From: Phycisphaerales bacterium | Lineage (GTDB): Bacteria > Planctomycetota > Phycisphaerae > SM23-33 | DNA length: 6,098 bases | Reading direction: 5' to 3' | Assembly (NCBI GenBank): GCA_003171235.1 | Contig: PMYM01000114.1 | Location: 1-6,098, forward strand | In this document: positions 1-4,915 of the stretch, in pieces | Position numbering within the stretch: position 1 is the first letter of the stretch | How the letters are laid out: every line of letters starts with the position of its first letter | Notes under the pieces: model-generated | What the model saw: the letters and a program-made list of their open reading frames with translations, nothing else | Databases searched by the model: none | Told to the model about the DNA's origin: nothing | Translations under genes and position numbers: made by a program

Positions 1-290
1 TTGGCCTCGACGTAGAACTTGGGCAGCGTGCCGACGCGGAAGGTGTAGTCGGGGGCCTTCTGCTGGCCCTCCACGTCGAGGCTGTCTTCGGGAATGACTT
101 CGCGGTACTGGGGGGCGACCGGCGGGTTGTTGCTGACGTTCCAGCCCAGGGCCTCAAAGAAAGGGTCGATCAGGGATTGGCGTACGTGGGCCTCCTTGAG
201 CCCGGGGGCCAAGAAGGCCTGGCGGTTGGTGGCGAAGTAGCGGCACAGGGCGGCGACTTCATCCTTGCCTTGCTCAAAGGTCTTGCTCAT
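1..290 (-). CDS. Restriction-modification enzyme, N-terminal part (type IIG / Eco57I-like), runs off the window
   Basis: The reading frame starts at ATG 290-288 and stays open to the window edge, giving 96 whole codons plus two bases of the next. The N-terminus has the arrangement usual in single-chain restriction-methylases: a helix with NRQAF, then VRQSLIDPFFEALGW at about residues 37-50, then a PD-(D/E)xK nuclease core. In that core the PD is at residues 80-81 and a beta strand ends in VEA at 94-96; the next codon starts AA, which would fit Lys and complete ExK. From knowledge of the family, an adenine-N6 methylase and a target-recognition domain should follow outside the window. The enzyme would cut and methylate DNA in the cytoplasm. 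The ribosome binding site is only a G-run (GGGGGCTTCA before ATG) lying inside a palindrome. A BREX PglX-like methylase or an HsdR-type N-terminus is a less likely alternative; only the nuclease end is visible. Confidence 0.8.
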   Translation of the reverse strand, partial: MSKTFEQGKDEVAALCRYFATNRQAFLAPGLKEAHVRQSLIDPFFEALGWNVSNNPPVAPQYREVIPEDSLDVEGQQKAPDYTFRVGTLPKFYVEA

Positions 291-294
291 TGAA

Positions 295-306
295 GCCCCC
301 GGGGGC
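295..306. promoter_or_regulatory. 12-bp perfect palindrome over the ribosome binding region of the R-M gene
   Basis: GCCCCCGGGGGC reads identically on both strands and lies 5-16 bp upstream of the R-M start codon, so the only SD-like bases of that gene (the G-run) are part of it. A protein bound here would block transcript elongation or initiation. An operator role is inference; a six-base GC palindrome can arise by chance in DNA this GC-rich. Confidence 0.3.
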
Positions 307-311
307 GGCAA

Positions 312-361
312 TCGGGCATGCCCCGGCCCGGCGCGGTTTCCTTTAGGTTCTCGGGCATGCC
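312..361. repeat. Two identical 11-bp boxes (TCGGGCATGCC) upstream of the R-M gene
   Basis: TCGGGCATGCC occurs at 312-322 and again at 351-361, start to start 39 bp apart, in the 78-bp gap between the rhaB stop and the R-M start. Each copy contains the 8-bp palindrome GGCATGCC; the first extends to the 10-bp palindrome GGGCATGCCC. Paired palindromic boxes in front of an R-M gene resemble operator sites for a controller protein, but no controller gene is visible, and the two copies could also pair as a hairpin in the transcript. No convincing -35/-10 pair was found in this gap. Confidence 0.4.
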
Positions 362-368
362 TGCAAGC

Positions 369-1880
369 TTAACGTGGCCGGCGCCCTGCCGTCAATTGCG
401 GGCGTGAGGCCAGCCGGCGGTAACGCGGGTACTCTTTCTCCCACAATCGCGACTGGCTGGGCAGATACCGCCTCAGGCGGAATGATCGCCGCGACAGCAG
501 GCGAATGTCCTGGGCGCATTTGAGCAGGCCGCAGCCCAGGGCCAGCAGGCCGGCGTTGCCGGTGGCGGTGGCCTCGACCGGCCCGGCCAGCAGTTCGCAG
601 CCGGTGGCGTCGGCGGTCATCTGGCAGAGCAGGGCGTTTCTCGCCCCGCCGCCCAGCATGCAGATGCGGCCGACGGGCCGGCCGGTGACCGCGCGCAGGT
701 CTTCCAGGGTGCGACGAAAACTCCAGGCCAGGGCCTCCATCACCGTTCGGACGATTTGGGCCGGGCGGGCCAGGGGCCGCTGGCCGGTGTCCTTGAGATA
801 GTTTCTCAGTGCGGCCTGGGCGTCGCTCAGGGCGAAGAACCGCGGATCGTCGAAATCCAGCATGGCGGCAAAAGGCTTTTGGCGGGCGGCCTCGCGCAGA
901 AGCCCGGCATAAGACGCCGGCGCCGACCCTTCCGTCCACGCCTGCCGCAGTTGCTCGAAGGGATAGAACCCCACCAGGTTGCGGACGAACATGATGCTGT
1001 CCACGCCCATTTCATTGAGGAACCTGCCCCGGTAGGCCTGGCGGCTGACCAGCGGCCGATCTCGCGGCAGCACCAGGCCCATCAGCGCCCAGGTGCCGCA
1101 ACTGATGAGGCAGGTCTCTTGGTCGCAATAGGGGGCGGCGGCGAGGGCGTCGGCGGTGTCGTGACCGGCGACGGCGATGACCGGGCAGCTCTCCAGGCCG
1201 GTCTGGCGACAGACCTCCGGCAAGAGCTTTCCGCAATGCTGGCCGGGCTCGACCAGCCGGCCCAGAAGGCCCCGGGGCAACTTGAAACTCCGCCGGATCT
1301 GCTCCGACCAGCGGCGCCGGCGGACGTCCAGCAGTTGGCTGGAGCCGGCGGCGGTCAGTTCGCACCCCTCCACCCCGCCCAGGAAATACCGCAAAAGGTC
1401 GGACACGAACATCAGCTTGCCCGCCCGCAAGACCGCCCCGCCGCCACCGGCCGAAAGCCCCACCAGTTGGCTTAGCGTGTTCACCCGCAGCACGGGCAGG
1501 CCGGTGATGCGGTAGAGCTCGTAGGGATCGGCCACGGCGGCGATTTTCCGTTCGATACCCTCGGTCCGCCCGTCGCGATAGCACACCGGGCTGTAGAGCA
1601 GTTTGCCGTCCTGGCCGATTAGGCCGAAGTCGCACCCCCAGGTGTCCACGCCGACGGCGTCGAATCGGCGGTAGCCGGCCTGGCGGCAGGCCCGCAGCGA
1701 CTCCAGAACGCTCTCCCACAGCCCCAGGAAATCCCACTGCATCGTGCCGCCCAGCACCCGGTGCGTCACGGCAAAGCGGTGCAGTTCCCGCAGGCGCAGG
1801 CGGCCGGCGGCGATCTCGGCCAGCATGGCCCGGCCGCTGGTGGCCCCGATGTCAAGGCTCAAGAATCTGCCGCTCTTCAT
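369..1880 (-). CDS. rhaB: Rhamnulokinase (FGGY-family carbohydrate kinase)
   Basis: RhaB phosphorylates L-rhamnulose with ATP to L-rhamnulose 1-phosphate in the cytoplasm, the second step of rhamnose breakdown. The 503-aa product matches the family from end to end. It has the N-terminal phosphate-binding DIGATSGR (10-17), WDFLGLWESV near 49-58, GVDTWGCDFGL (77-87), the YRDGRT sugar-site region (101-106), AGHDTADA with the likely catalytic Asp at 241, SCGTWALMG (260-268), and the C-terminal ATP-binding stretch LGGGARNALLCQMTADATG followed by GPVEATATGN (433-442). Length is slightly above the roughly 490 residues usual for RhaB. I chose ATG 1880-1878 because GGAG lies 7 bases upstream (1891-1888) and the DIGATSGR motif is then at the usual position; an ATG nine codons earlier has no such support. 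No rhaA or rhaD is in view, so the exact substrate rests on motif match; another FGGY kinase is possible. Confidence 0.88.
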   Translation of the reverse strand: MKSGRFLSLDIGATSGRAMLAEIAAGRLRLRELHRFAVTHRVLGGTMQWDFLGLWESVLESLRACRQAGYRRFDAVGVDTWGCDFGLIGQDGKLLYSPVCYRDGRTEGIERKIAAVADPYELYRITGLPVLRVNTLSQLVGLSAGGGGAVLRAGKLMFVSDLLRYFLGGVEGCELTAAGSSQLLDVRRRRWSEQIRRSFKLPRGLLGRLVEPGQHCGKLLPEVCRQTGLESCPVIAVAGHDTADALAAAPYCDQETCLISCGTWALMGLVLPRDRPLVSRQAYRGRFLNEMGVDSIMFVRNLVGFYPFEQLRQAWTEGSAPASYAGLLREAARQKPFAAMLDFDDPRFFALSDAQAALRNYLKDTGQRPLARPAQIVRTVMEALAWSFRRTLEDLRAVTGRPVGRICMLGGGARNALLCQMTADATGCELLAGPVEATATGNAGLLALGCGLLKCAQDIRLLSRRSFRLRRYLPSQSRLWEKEYPRYRRLASRPQLTAGRRPR

Positions 1881-1903
1881 GGCTCCGCTCCGACGAAAAC
1901 TCG

Positions 1904-1920
1904 ACAACCTTTCAGGTCGT
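1904..1920 (-). other. Small hairpin in the rhaB leader
   Basis: In the minus-strand transcript ACGACCT and AGGTTGT can pair around the loop GAA, a 7-bp stem with one G-U pair. It lies between the eamA terminator and the rhaB ribosome binding site. The stem is perfect only as RNA of the minus strand. It may be chance; no attenuator or riboswitch class is recognised. Confidence 0.2.
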
Positions 1921-1924
1921 GCGC

Positions 1925-1957
1925 AAAAAGTGTCACGGGCAAGATGCCCGTGCCACT
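1925..1957 (-). terminator. Intrinsic terminator after the EamA transporter gene
   Basis: Read on the minus strand, the hairpin starts at the eamA stop codon. The core stem is 8 bp (CACGGGCA/TGCCCGTG with loop TCT), extended past one mismatch by four more pairs, and then runs directly into five Ts (1929-1925). Stem, loop and T-run are the classical rho-independent pattern. On the plus strand the run is As, so it acts in the minus direction only. It would separate eamA from rhaB. Confidence 0.6.
1931..1957 (-). repeat. Dispersed hairpin repeat, copy 1
   Basis: This is the same sequence as the terminator stem. On the minus strand it aligns over about 24 bases with the plus strand of 4682-4708: GT-R-GCAC-R-GGC-R-TCT-Y-GCC-Y-GTG-R-C. 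The 8-bp stems (1934-1941 with 1945-1952 here) differ at two positions, and in both cases the partner base changes too, so pairing is kept. I recall such elements as abundant in planctomycete genomes; copy number outside this window cannot be judged here. Confidence 0.6.
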
Positions 1958-2862
1958 CAGGTCGCCTGGGCCTGGTCTTTGGCCAATTCTTCCCGCTCTG
2001 CCGGCGGCTGCGACTTAAGGGCCAGCACGCTGCCGGCGATCAGCAGCAGGCTGGCCGGATAAAACGCCCACCCCGGCACCGCCCGTTCGACAAAGTAGCC
2101 CATGATGCCGGCATAGATGAACTGGGACAGGTTGGCGATGCTGACCACCTGGCTGCGCAGGTGCTTCATCGAATAATTGAGGATGCTGTGGCCCATGACG
2201 GTGGGGATGATTCCCAGGCCCAGGATCATCAGCCAATCCCGCCCGCCGCCCACGGCCAGGGGGCTGACCTGCGGCAAGGCCGCCGCCAGGCAGGCCAGGG
2301 CACCCACCGCGTAGATGGGCACGACGTAAAGCCACAGGCTGACGATGTGCTCGCGGTTACGCCGGGCCAGGGCGATGTAGGCGGCAAAAAGCAGCATGGA
2401 GCCGAAGCAGATCAGGTCGCCCAGGAAGCTGGTGCGGTCGAGGTGAAAGTCCTGCCCCGCCAGCACGGCCACGCCGACCATGGCCATGGCCGTGCCCGCC
2501 AGTTCCCCTTTCCGCAGGGGCTCGCGGATGAGGAAATACGCCAGGAACGGCATCACCACCGGCAGCATGTTCACCACCAGGCTGGAATTAGCCGGCGGGG
2601 TCATGCGCGCCCCGATGATCCAGGTAATGAAGTGACCGCCCAGGAAAAGCCCCGGCAGCACCGTCATGCCCACTTGAGGCCAACCGAAGGTCGCGCGGCG
2701 CCGCCGCCAATCGCGCAGGAACAACGGCAGCAGCACCACCGCCGCCACGCCTTGGCGATAACTGGCTAGCAGTGAAGGGTGCACCGAGCACTGGCGGATC
2801 ATGATCACCGCCGTCGCCCCGGTGAAAACGCCGAACATCAAGAGCAGGTATCGCCAAAGCAT
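1957..2862 (-). CDS. EamA / drug-metabolite transporter (DMT) superfamily permease
   Basis: A 301-aa integral membrane protein with about ten hydrophobic segments, roughly at residues 4-22, 33-50, 63-84, 92-111, 121-136, 146-165, 174-195, 209-228, 236-256 and 264-281. It shows the two-fold EamA repeat. The first half ends in PVVMPFLAYFLIREPLRKGELAG followed by a glycine-rich helix; the second has the matching PTVMGHSILNYSMKHL and a VVSIANLSQFIYAGIMGYF region. Family members export or import metabolites and amino acids through the inner membrane; the substrate cannot be read from the sequence. The tail after residue 283 is short, hydrophilic and probably cytoplasmic. The ATG at 2862-2860 has no SD sequence but sits 6 bp after a good -10 box, so the message may be leaderless. 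Upstream lies a large inverted repeat; downstream a terminator overlaps the stop codon. Confidence 0.88.
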   Translation of the reverse strand: MLWRYLLLMFGVFTGATAVIMIRQCSVHPSLLASYRQGVAAVVLLPLFLRDWRRRRATFGWPQVGMTVLPGLFLGGHFITWIIGARMTPPANSSLVVNMLPVVMPFLAYFLIREPLRKGELAGTAMAMVGVAVLAGQDFHLDRTSFLGDLICFGSMLLFAAYIALARRNREHIVSLWLYVVPIYAVGALACLAAALPQVSPLAVGGGRDWLMILGLGIIPTVMGHSILNYSMKHLRSQVVSIANLSQFIYAGIMGYFVERAVPGWAFYPASLLLIAGSVLALKSQPPAEREELAKDQAQAT

Positions 2863-2868
2863 GGCGAG

Positions 2869-2897
2869 ACTATATCAGAGCCGCCCGGCAGGGTCAC
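2869..2897 (-). promoter_or_regulatory. Candidate sigma-70-type promoter for the EamA gene, possibly giving a leaderless mRNA
   Basis: On the minus strand GTGACC (2897-2892, four of six bases of the -35 consensus) is followed after exactly 17 bp by TATAGT (2874-2869, five of six bases of the -10 consensus). The last base of the -10 box is separated from the ATG by only CTCGCC, so transcription starting 6-7 bp downstream would begin at or within a base or two of the start codon. The absence of any SD sequence agrees with this. Confidence 0.45.
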
Positions 2898-2929
2898 GTT
2901 CTTCGCTTGGCCAACCTGGTTGGAGGCGA

Positions 2930-3027
2930 ATTTACGATTTGCGATGTTCGATTTACGATGTGGGGAGCCAAGGCAGTGCCTCCGGCTCTTTCTGCAAATC
3001 GTAAATCGAACATCGCAAATCGCAAAT
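2930..3027. repeat. 30-bp inverted repeat made of 7-nt tandem units, with a 38-nt centre
   Basis: Positions 2930-2959 pair with 2998-3027 at 29 of 30 positions; the only mismatch is 2934/3023. Each arm is a run of 7-mers of consensus TTTRCGA. The left arm (plus strand, from 2931) reads TTTACGA, TTTGCGA, TGTTCGA, TTTACGA; the right arm (minus strand, from 3026) reads TTTGCGA, TTTGCGA, TGTTCGA, TTTACGA. The 38-nt centre can fold further: GAGCC (2965-2969) with GGCTC (2984-2988), and AGGC with GCCT inside. The element fills most of the gap between the UvrC-like gene and the EamA promoter and abuts the UvrC-like stop codon. It may end that transcript as an RNA hairpin, but there is no T-run. A repeat of mobile origin is inferred. 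Confidence 0.75.
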
Positions 3028-4184
3028 CAACCAGCAGGTGGCGAGTCCTCGGCCGTAAACACCTTCTCGATTGCGTCGCGCAACTGCGCGGGGGCCAGGT
3101 CTTCCCTCCAACGCAGCATCAAGCCCGCGCGCTGGGGGTTGCCGTAGAGGTAGTGGGCCAGCAGGGCGATGCCCTCCCGCTGGGCCTGGCCGGCGGGGTG
3201 TTCCCGGCGGCAGAATTCGGCCATAGCCGCAAGGGCCGCCTGCAAAGGCTCATCCGGCAGGACCGCCGGCTTGAGCTTGGGCTTTTTGAATTCCATTTCC
3301 GGACCGGGCGCGATCCAGCCGCGGTCCAGCAGGAACGTGCACAACTTCCTGGCCCCCGGCCCCTCTTGCACCAGCAGGAAGCGCAATTGCGACAGCGGGC
3401 CGACGTGAACGTATTCGGGCTTGTCCAACTCGGACAATCGCCCCAGCATCGCCTTGCAGGCGGCGGCCTGCTCGTATTGCTGGGCGGCGGCCAGGTCCTT
3501 CATGCGGGTCTGCGAGCGGCTGCGGAAGGGTTCCAGTCCCCCCCCGGCCACGGCGACCGCCTCCAGCAGCAGCCGGCGGTAGTCATCCATGGAGATGCTG
3601 CCGTTGCAGGGGCAGCGGCAGCGCCCCATCTGGGCGTACACGCAAGGCTGGCCGTGCGGGGCCTGCCTCAGGACATTCTCGTGCCGGCAGAGGTCGAAAA
3701 CCTCCAGCAGCGAGTTGATGTACTCCTGGGCCCAGGAGCGGGAAGGGAACGGCCCGAAATACTCACCGCCCAACTGGCCGGGCTGGTTGCTGGTCTTGAA
3801 CGCCGGGGCCTTGTCGGCCGGATCGATGTGCACAAACCACGCCGCCGGCCAGGCCAGCAGTTCCTGGTAGCCTTGAGGATAGATGGCCCGGGCCAGTTCC
3901 AGGAATCGCCAGTCGGTCTCGAAATGGCTGTGGGCGAGCTTCCAATGCAAGGCGACGGCGATCTCGCGCAGGTCGATCTTCCGGCTGGGGCCTTCCTGCG
4001 GGGCCGAGAGCTTGAAGCGCATTCGGCTGCGGATGTCGGCCGCCGTGGCCAGAAGCAGCGGCGTAGCGTTTGGGCCTTCCAAGAGGAACACCCCGCGCTT
4101 GCCTGGTATGGCCATCAGGCCCGGCAAATCCAGCGGGGCCCGGATGGGCGTGCTGGCGTCGAAAAGTCCGCCCCAGTCGGTCAT
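3027..4184 (-). CDS. UvrC-like protein with eroded GIY-YIG domain, no RNase H-like nuclease
   Basis: This 385-aa protein follows the N-terminal half of UvrC. Residues 28-130 occupy the GIY-YIG position but are worn: GVF (31-33) stands for GVY, LLLAT (43-47) for the YVGK strand, while an Arg near 52-54 and a Glu near 96 remain. GEYFGPFPS (140-148) is the UvrC linker signature. Then come cysteines 166, 181, 189 and 193, in LCRHEN and PCVYAQMGRCRCPC, at positions equivalent to the cysteines that bind a 4Fe-4S cluster in UvrC (last spacings 8 and 4 as in E. coli). A UVR-type helix pair, the UvrB-contact module, is at about 227-252. The remaining 130 residues match nothing I recognise, and the C-terminal endonuclease and helix-hairpin-helix domains of the roughly 600-aa UvrC are absent. 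Nuclease activity is doubtful; a role in DNA repair or binding to UvrB is inference. The start follows the FabZ-like stop by three bases with only a weak GGA, suggesting coupled translation. Confidence 0.75.
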   Translation of the reverse strand: MTDWGGLFDASTPIRAPLDLPGLMAIPGKRGVFLLEGPNATPLLLATAADIRSRMRFKLSAPQEGPSRKIDLREIAVALHWKLAHSHFETDWRFLELARAIYPQGYQELLAWPAAWFVHIDPADKAPAFKTSNQPGQLGGEYFGPFPSRSWAQEYINSLLEVFDLCRHENVLRQAPHGQPCVYAQMGRCRCPCNGSISMDDYRRLLLEAVAVAGGGLEPFRSRSQTRMKDLAAAQQYEQAAACKAMLGRLSELDKPEYVHVGPLSQLRFLLVQEGPGARKLCTFLLDRGWIAPGPEMEFKKPKLKPAVLPDEPLQAALAAMAEFCRREHPAGQAQREGIALLAHYLYGNPQRAGLMLRWREDLAPAQLRDAIEKVFTAEDSPPAG

Positions 4185-4187
4185 TGC

Positions 4188-4664
4188 TTAGATAATCATT
4201 CCGGTGATGGTGCCCTCGTAAATCATCTGGTCGCCGACGAAGCCCTGGGTGGCCGCCACGCACCGCCGCCGGCCGCGAACCTCCAGCATCTTGCCCAGCA
4301 TGATCATACGGTCGCCGGGTTTGACCTGGCCGCGGAACTTCACGCCGTCCACGCCGCCGAAACCTATGAATCCCTCGAAGCTCTCCATAGTGCCAACGTG
4401 ATAACTGACCAGTTGGGCGGCGCACTCGATAATCAGCACGCCCGGGTAGATCGGGCGGCCCGGGATATGCCCGCGCACCCAGAATTCGTCGGGGCGCAGG
4501 TCGCGCAGGCCCGCCATCAGGCCGTTGGCGTGGTCGTTGAGCAGTATGCCGTCGAGCTGCTGGAACTCGAAGCGGTGGGGGTTGACCTGTTGGATCTGCT
4601 CACGGGTGGCGACGAGTCGAGAGGGGTCGATGCCGCTCAGGTCCAACAACGGTTGCGGGGGCAT
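4188..4664 (-). CDS. FabZ-like 3-hydroxyacyl-ACP dehydratase (hotdog fold)
   Basis: FabZ-family enzymes remove water from 3-hydroxyacyl-ACP in fatty-acid synthesis, in the cytoplasm. The 158-aa product has the usual length. It carries the active-site segment GHIPGRPIYPGVLIIECAAQ (65-84) with the catalytic His at 66 and Glu at 80, spaced 14 apart as in FabZ. The later strand FGGVDGVKFRGQVKPGDRMIM (102-122) is the normal FabZ FAGID...F...V.PGD block. The N-terminus is longer than in compact FabZ (about 30 residues before the DGILLNDH strand), and the family's usual LLVDRV segment reads ILLNDHANGL, so acting on another acyl thioester is possible. ATG 4664-4662 has GGAG 9 bases upstream; the frame is open further upstream, but that part crosses a hairpin repeat and has uncharacteristic codons. 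It is followed three bases later by the UvrC-like gene. No ACP or other fab gene is in view. Confidence 0.82.
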   Translation of the reverse strand: MPPQPLLDLSGIDPSRLVATREQIQQVNPHRFEFQQLDGILLNDHANGLMAGLRDLRPDEFWVRGHIPGRPIYPGVLIIECAAQLVSYHVGTMESFEGFIGFGGVDGVKFRGQVKPGDRMIMLGKMLEVRGRRRCVAATQGFVGDQMIYEGTITGMII

Positions 4665-4673
4665 TGCGTAATT

Positions 4674-4677
4674 CTCC
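4674..4677 (-). promoter_or_regulatory. Ribosome binding site that fixes the FabZ-like start
   Basis: GGAG on the minus strand, preceded by TTT and followed by the 9-base spacer AATTACGCA and then ATG. It is the only ATG with an SD sequence near the beginning of FabZ homology, and so argues against the long upstream extension of the open frame. Confidence 0.6.
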
Positions 4678-4681
4678 AAAG

Positions 4682-4708
4682 GTAGCACAGGCGTCTCGCC
4701 TGTGGCTG
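4682..4708 (+). repeat. Dispersed hairpin repeat, copy 2
   Basis: CACAGGCG (4686-4693), loop TCT, CGCCTGTG (4697-4704): a perfect 8-bp stem with 3-nt loop. It is the plus-strand counterpart of copy 1 at 1957-1931, with two compensated stem changes. Here it lies in the presumed 5' leader of the FabZ-like gene, just before its ribosome binding site, and has no T-run, so it is not an obvious terminator. Confidence 0.6.
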
Positions 4709-4772
4709 GGGCGGGCACGCACCAGCGCGTGGCATCCGGCGGCACGATTAACGCGGCAAATGCTCGAGGCCA

Positions 4773-4801
4773 AAGGTAAAGCTCCAGCCTATCGGGGTCA
4801 A
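4773..4801 (-). promoter_or_regulatory. Candidate promoter for the FabZ-like / UvrC-like pair
   Basis: Minus strand TTGACC (4801-4796, five of six -35 bases), 17-bp spacer, then TACCTT (4778-4773, matching the first, second and last -10 bases). The segment is richer in A+T than its neighbours. It would give a leader of about 100 nt that includes hairpin repeat copy 2. The -10 box is weak. Confidence 0.35.
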
Positions 4802-4872
4802 TTGAATTAAAGCGACCGCGCCCGGGACCGGAAGAGAGGAGTAATCGTATCTTACCAGCGGCCTTCTTATTT

Positions 4873-4896
4873 AGCCCCCGACGTAAGTCGGGGGTT
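4873..4896. repeat. Hairpin (CCCCCGAC/GTCGGGGG) downstream of ald
   Basis: CCCCCGAC (4875-4882), loop GTAA, GTCGGGGG (4887-4894) is a perfect 8-bp stem; one wobble and one A-T pair extend it to 10. It lies about 20 bases past the ald stop and could mark the end of that transcript, but what follows on the minus strand (CTAAATAAG) is no T-run. It is unrelated in sequence to the other two hairpins and seems a second repeat family; its style fits planctomycete intergenic repeats as I recall them. Confidence 0.5.
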
Positions 4897-4915
4897 CCGC
4901 CCATGTTCCCGCGTG

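Noticed and set aside
1881..1907. Upstream ATG giving nine more residues for rhamnulokinase
   Set aside because: No SD stands in front of it, and the GGAG belonging to the chosen start would lie inside the coding region.
1744..2769. A 341-codon open frame on the plus strand
   Set aside because: It is antisense to the EamA gene and the start of rhaB and gives a His/Gln-rich product with no domain signature.
2930..3027. CRISPR-like array
   Set aside because: The repeats are 7-nt units with no spacers, placed as two inverted arms around one centre; no cas gene is nearby.
3027..4184. Cho (UvrC-homologue endonuclease)
   Set aside because: Cho has an intact GIY-YIG site and no UVR module of this type. 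Here the GVY and YVG motifs are missing, so naming it Cho would claim an activity that the sequence does not support.
2907..4685. A 592-codon open frame on the plus strand
   Set aside because: It is antisense to the UvrC-like and FabZ-like genes, has low-complexity Gln/Ala/Gly/Arg-rich composition, and runs through the inverted repeat. Long antisense frames are expected in GC-rich DNA.
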